A stretch of DNA of 64,000 bases, from the NCBI GenBank assembly GCA_030145245.1, contig JAQYWC010000001.1, positions 124,001 through 188,000 of the forward strand, read 5' to 3'. The notes below the pieces were generated by a model. That model was not told where the DNA came from, searched no databases, and saw nothing but the letters and a program-made list of their open reading frames with translations. Shown one piece after another: positions 60,920 through 64,000 of the stretch. Each line of letters starts with the position of its first letter. The first letter of the stretch is position 1. Position numbers and translations under genes: made by a program. This stretch comes from Desulfobacterium sp. (GTDB lineage: Bacteria > Desulfobacterota > Desulfobacteria > Desulfobacterales > Desulfobacteraceae).

Positions 60920-62428
60920 CTATTTTGACATGATTTCCGAAGCGGACTCGGTGGTGGGCAAAGAAACCGTAAATATGGTTCCCTTGTCCGGATTACTCGT
61001 TAAATGAATATAACCACCTAATTTTTTGATTATGCCCTGGGAGACGGATAGTCCTAACCCTGTGCCTTTGCTCTGGGCTTTGGTGGTGAAAAACGGATCG
61101 AATATCCGGCCCTGGATATGCTCGGGAATGCCCGGCCCATTGTCCTTAACCGTGACCAGTACATAGCCGGGGGTCTGATCTTTTTGAACATGGATCCGGA
61201 TCTGACCCCCCGGCGTCAGCACATCCACTGCATTCAGAATCAGGTTCACAAAAACCTGCTTCAGCTTCTGTTCATCACCATGAATCCTGGGAAGATTGGT
61301 TTCACAGTTGAGTTCCAGGTTCACCTTGGCAAATTTAACCTGGTTGACAACCAGACGGGTCGAATCTTCTACGATTTTACCAATTTCCAGCGGTGCTATT
61401 GCGGTCTCGCCCTCCCTGGCAAAATCCAGCAGGTTTTTCACGACCCGCTGGGCCCTTTCAGTTTCATTTATCACATCATTGACCATTTCCATCTTTTCTT
61501 CTTCGGAAAGCGTATGAAAATCCTCTGTAAGCATTGACGCTGTGAGCAAGGTGTTGTTCAGTGGGTTATTCAGCTCATGGGCCACGCCTGCGACCAGGGT
61601 CCCGATGGCCCTGAGCTTGTGGGATTCGAGCAGCACATTATGTTTGTGGTCGAGTTCCTTGATCATATGATTAAAAGCCTCAGCCAGTTTTGTGAACTCA
61701 TCTTTATATTTCCGTGCCGGCAATATGGGGGAGAAGTCACCTTCCCCGATCCGTTTCGTGTACTCCATGAAACGGTTCAGGGTCAGCAACAGCTGCCGGG
61801 CTAAAAACATTAAAACAAAAGACATTAAAACAAACAATACGGACATGAAATACAGGGGGACACGTTTGGCCAGTAAAAACATCCGTTTTGCTGAAATTTG
61901 TTCCTTTTCAACAAATTCTCCTGCAAATGAAACCATCTGGCTGCCGAACTGGCGAAGCATGGGGACAATTAACTCTTTTTCCTTGTCATTTTTTGCACTT
62001 CTAAGTAAAACCAGCTGGTTGTGGTATTTTGACATGTAGGTGACCATGGTCTTGAAATGCTCTTTTTCCAGGATTTTTTCAATTTGCTCATTTTTTTGTT
62101 TCAGAATTGCATCAGCCGTTTTCAGATGCTCCAATGCCTCTTCCAGATCGGTGCTGTACAGCAGATAGTTCTTTTCAAAACGGCGGGCCTGCTGAATCTC
62201 AGCCATATAATTATCTGCAATTTCGAGGAAATCGATTTTAGTTTCTAGTTTTGTGAGTATCCAGTAAGACCACCCGGTTACGGTAAATGACAAAATAAAA
62301 AAAAGGGAAAAAGAGATCGCAACTTTGGCCCGGATACTTATTGAGGGCCGCTCATGGAGCGACATGTTCTCCGGGTCATTTTCGTGATTAATCTCCGGAT
62401 TTTTAATATCTGTTATATGCATATCCAT
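60920..62428 (-). CDS. Sensor histidine kinase (HAMP, HisKA, HATPase)
   Basis: The 502-aa kinase has a cytoplasmic N-terminus, TM1 (about 35-58), a helical periplasmic domain (about 60-190, MAEIQQARRFEKNYLLYSTD) of four-helix-bundle/HBM type, TM2 (about 192-212), HAMP, and the H-box VAGVAHELNNPLNNTL. The ATPase boxes are NLILNAVDVLTPGG, VKDNGPGIPE and GTGLGLSVSQG. No response regulator is adjacent, so it is an orphan in this window. A start two codons further in (ATG at 62422) is equally possible. Confidence 0.92.
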   Translation of the reverse strand: MDMHITDIKNPEINHENDPENMSLHERPSISIRAKVAISFSLFFILSFTVTGWSYWILTKLETKIDFLEIADNYMAEIQQARRFEKNYLLYSTDLEEALEHLKTADAILKQKNEQIEKILEKEHFKTMVTYMSKYHNQLVLLRSAKNDKEKELIVPMLRQFGSQMVSFAGEFVEKEQISAKRMFLLAKRVPLYFMSVLFVLMSFVLMFLARQLLLTLNRFMEYTKRIGEGDFSPILPARKYKDEFTKLAEAFNHMIKELDHKHNVLLESHKLRAIGTLVAGVAHELNNPLNNTLLTASMLTEDFHTLSEEEKMEMVNDVINETERAQRVVKNLLDFAREGETAIAPLEIGKIVEDSTRLVVNQVKFAKVNLELNCETNLPRIHGDEQKLKQVFVNLILNAVDVLTPGGQIRIHVQKDQTPGYVLVTVKDNGPGIPEHIQGRIFDPFFTTKAQSKGTGLGLSVSQGIIKKLGGYIHLTSNPDKGTIFTVSLPTTESASEIMSK

Positions 62429-62615
62429 CGGAAATATGTTTTCCTTAATTTGAATTTTTCAAACGACCAGAATTAGAGGCAGAAGCACAATAAAACAGGA
62501 AAGTGTATCCACTACTAAAAATTGTTCGAATTGAAGATATTCTATTCAATATCAAAATCTGCACAAATTGTCTTCATCCTTTTCCCTTCCCTCCGGCTTC
62601 TTCCCCAGGAGATAC

Positions 62616-64000
62616 TCAGACGAACCTCTTAAACTGTTCCCGAAGAAAGTAATCCGCATAAAGTTTAACGGACCTGTCACTTCTGAGAGCCACGTCCAGC
62701 TGCCGGGCACAGATGATCAGCCTCCCGAGAAATTCAAGGGCATTCTCTGAATCATTTTGTGGGTAATGTCTGAACCAGGCCGTCACCAGATCTCCGCTGC
62801 GATCCACGCCGAAACCGGACGGTCGCAGGACCTGTTCCAGAAAACGTGCACGCCTTTTTCTGTTTTCATCACCGGCTCCTCCGCCCCTGAACCTTAAGTG
62901 CACATAATTGTGCTCCGTGCCCGGCCCCACCATTGCGTCGACCATGGCGTAATGATACGCAAACCGTGCATTCAGGTTCATGTAATCTTTTGCAATAATG
63001 GCATAATTCTTATCTGAAGCGCGTCTTGGTCCCCTGTTGCCGCCAAGAACGGCTTCCTGGAAATCAGCCGGCATCCCCCTCATGGTTTTTTCCCAGCGCT
63101 CGGGCCAGAACAGCCTTTCATCCATAATTCCGCGCCATAAGGCCTTGAACGGAGTACTTTCGACATTCTCCGGGGGGACGTTGTTTGAATTTTCAAGGAC
63201 GGATCCATCCAGATCTATTAACTGAAGTTTTATGGGTAAACCGGTGATCAGTTTTTTGCTTTTTCTGTTCCAGCCCCGGTTTTGTTTATCCCCGAAATCG
63301 AACATGGAACGGACGGACATTTCGTGCATGAACCGGAGTGTGTCATGGACGGACCGGCATGATTTAGCCTTAAATGACGCAGCATCCGGATCCAGAAGAT
63401 TCAGGGCCAGAACAAGGTCGTAAAGGGGCCCGGACTTTTCCTGATGGCGGTTTCCGGCAGAGATTCGGGCAAGCACTCTCTCCCTGATACCCGGCCATCG
63501 CATGCCGGCGTAAACGGTTCTTTTGGTGGCATTCACACTGATGATGTTTTTCCCATGCAGTATGTTTTCGTTTTTTCCAAGCCTGAAAATGCAGGGCACT
63601 GAGAATTCCCGGATCAACGTTGCCAGATGGCCGACCGGGTCGCCTTCCACGACCAGTAGTGCTGCGATTTTCGGCAGGATTGATGACAGCTCCGGCCGGG
63701 GATGCTCCACAACCACGATCGCCCCCTCAGGCACCTCCGACATGTCGGCCCCGGGGCTTAAAAAGGTTACCGGCCCTTCGGCCCGGCCTGGAAATATCGT
63801 AATTCCGGCCTCTATGACCGGCAGGTTCTCTTTTCTTTTGGATGCTTCGGTGATCTCCGGATTCTCTATCCGGGGGATGTTCAGCTGGCGCGCCTGCAAA
63901 AACCGCACGTTATTGTTTTTATCAACCGCCCATTCAATATCCAGCTCATGGCCGAATTTAGCAACCGCCTGGCCGGTGATTTTTGCAATTTCAAAAATTT
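62616..64000 (-). CDS. PEP-utilising-enzyme-domain protein (partial, 5' end beyond window)
   Basis: The frame is open to the end of the window. The upstream part reads KITGQAVAKFGHELDIEWAV and DKNNNVRFLQARQL, the C-terminal end of a pyruvate/PEP synthase ATP-grasp domain. It is followed by the mobile phosphohistidine domain (ITIFPGRAEGPVTFL; GDPVGHLATLIREFSVPCI with the expected His). After it comes a region of some 270 residues unlike the PEP-binding TIM barrel. The gene is therefore a variant phosphotransfer protein, not a normal PEP synthase. The true start lies outside. Confidence 0.75.
   Translation of the reverse strand, partial: IFEIAKITGQAVAKFGHELDIEWAVDKNNNVRFLQARQLNIPRIENPEITEASKRKENLPVIEAGITIFPGRAEGPVTFLSPGADMSEVPEGAIVVVEHPRPELSSILPKIAALLVVEGDPVGHLATLIREFSVPCIFRLGKNENILHGKNIISVNATKRTVYAGMRWPGIRERVLARISAGNRHQEKSGPLYDLVLALNLLDPDAASFKAKSCRSVHDTLRFMHEMSVRSMFDFGDKQNRGWNRKSKKLITGLPIKLQLIDLDGSVLENSNNVPPENVESTPFKALWRGIMDERLFWPERWEKTMRGMPADFQEAVLGGNRGPRRASDKNYAIIAKDYMNLNARFAYHYAMVDAMVGPGTEHNYVHLRFRGGGAGDENRKRRARFLEQVLRPSGFGVDRSGDLVTAWFRHYPQNDSENALEFLGRLIICARQLDVALRSDRSVKLYADYFLREQFKRFV

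Overview
The window reads as a chromosomal segment of an anaerobic, probably sulfate-reducing Desulfobacterota bacterium close to the Desulfobacteraceae. This is inferred from gene content: an aldehyde:ferredoxin oxidoreductase operon, a large acyl-CoA dehydrogenase, paired Old Yellow Enzyme homologues, a selenoprotein read through an in-frame UGA, a GEMM-type cyclic-dinucleotide riboswitch, a bacteriohemerythrin and an MglA/roadblock signalling cluster. No 16S, plasmid, phage or CRISPR locus is visible. Species level cannot be read from the sequence.

Layout. 1-6 kb: 3' end of an unknown gene, then a tripartite RND efflux operon. 6-12 kb: a Tyr-rich secreted protein, a MerR-TetR fusion regulator divergent from an acyl-CoA dehydrogenase, and a bacteriohemerythrin. 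12-17 kb: two chemoreceptor genes separated by a 688-bp internally deleted IS4-type element whose terminal repeat supplies the stop codon of one receptor. 17-25 kb: aldehyde dehydrogenase, radical SAM protein and TetR with paired operators, a GlxA-type regulator, an SDR that has lost its catalytic Tyr, an Fe-S protein, and a selenocysteine redoxin fused to an SRPBCC domain. 25-30 kb: two TetR regulators, two Old Yellow Enzymes sharing an operator with their regulator, a duplicated ferredoxin 3' end and an aldo/keto reductase. 30-37 kb: a siroheme-type small protein, then the operon SCP2-like, inactive Fe-ADH homologue, Fe-ADH, AOR and ferredoxin behind a 24-bp palindrome. 37-41 kb: CBS-domain membrane protein, diguanylate cyclase, truncated flavin enzyme, asnA and a thiamine-binding-type protein. 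41-44 kb: decayed kinase and IS fragments, then a two-component system. 44-49 kb: roadblock, MglA-like GTPase, repeat protein, zinc-ribbon protein, second roadblock and a membrane protein, convergent with a DUF4388 protein. 49-52 kb: hisG, hisE, a decayed isomerase small subunit, an EF-hand protein and tRNA-Trp. 52-55 kb: a riboswitch-controlled secreted protein, a possible group II intron relic and a deleted IS3 element. 55-64 kb: phospholipase A1, a retropepsin, 7TM and ATP-grasp operon with a zinc deacylase, a sensor kinase and a partial PEP-utilising protein.

How parts fit together. Several operons pair a local regulator with visible operator palindromes (19848 and 20458; 25762 and 26433; 36940). 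A direct-repeat box of the type TGTAAAG-N4-TGTAAAG occurs before the two-component operon, before the EF-hand gene and beside a kinase relic, which suggests one regulon with a decayed second copy. The diguanylate cyclase at 38449 and the riboswitch at 54162 show that cyclic dinucleotide signalling is used here.

The best candidates for something undescribed are the selenocysteine redoxin-SRPBCC fusion (23725-24810, with a convincing SECIS hairpin) and the MglA, roadblock and DUF4388 gene set (44173-49209).
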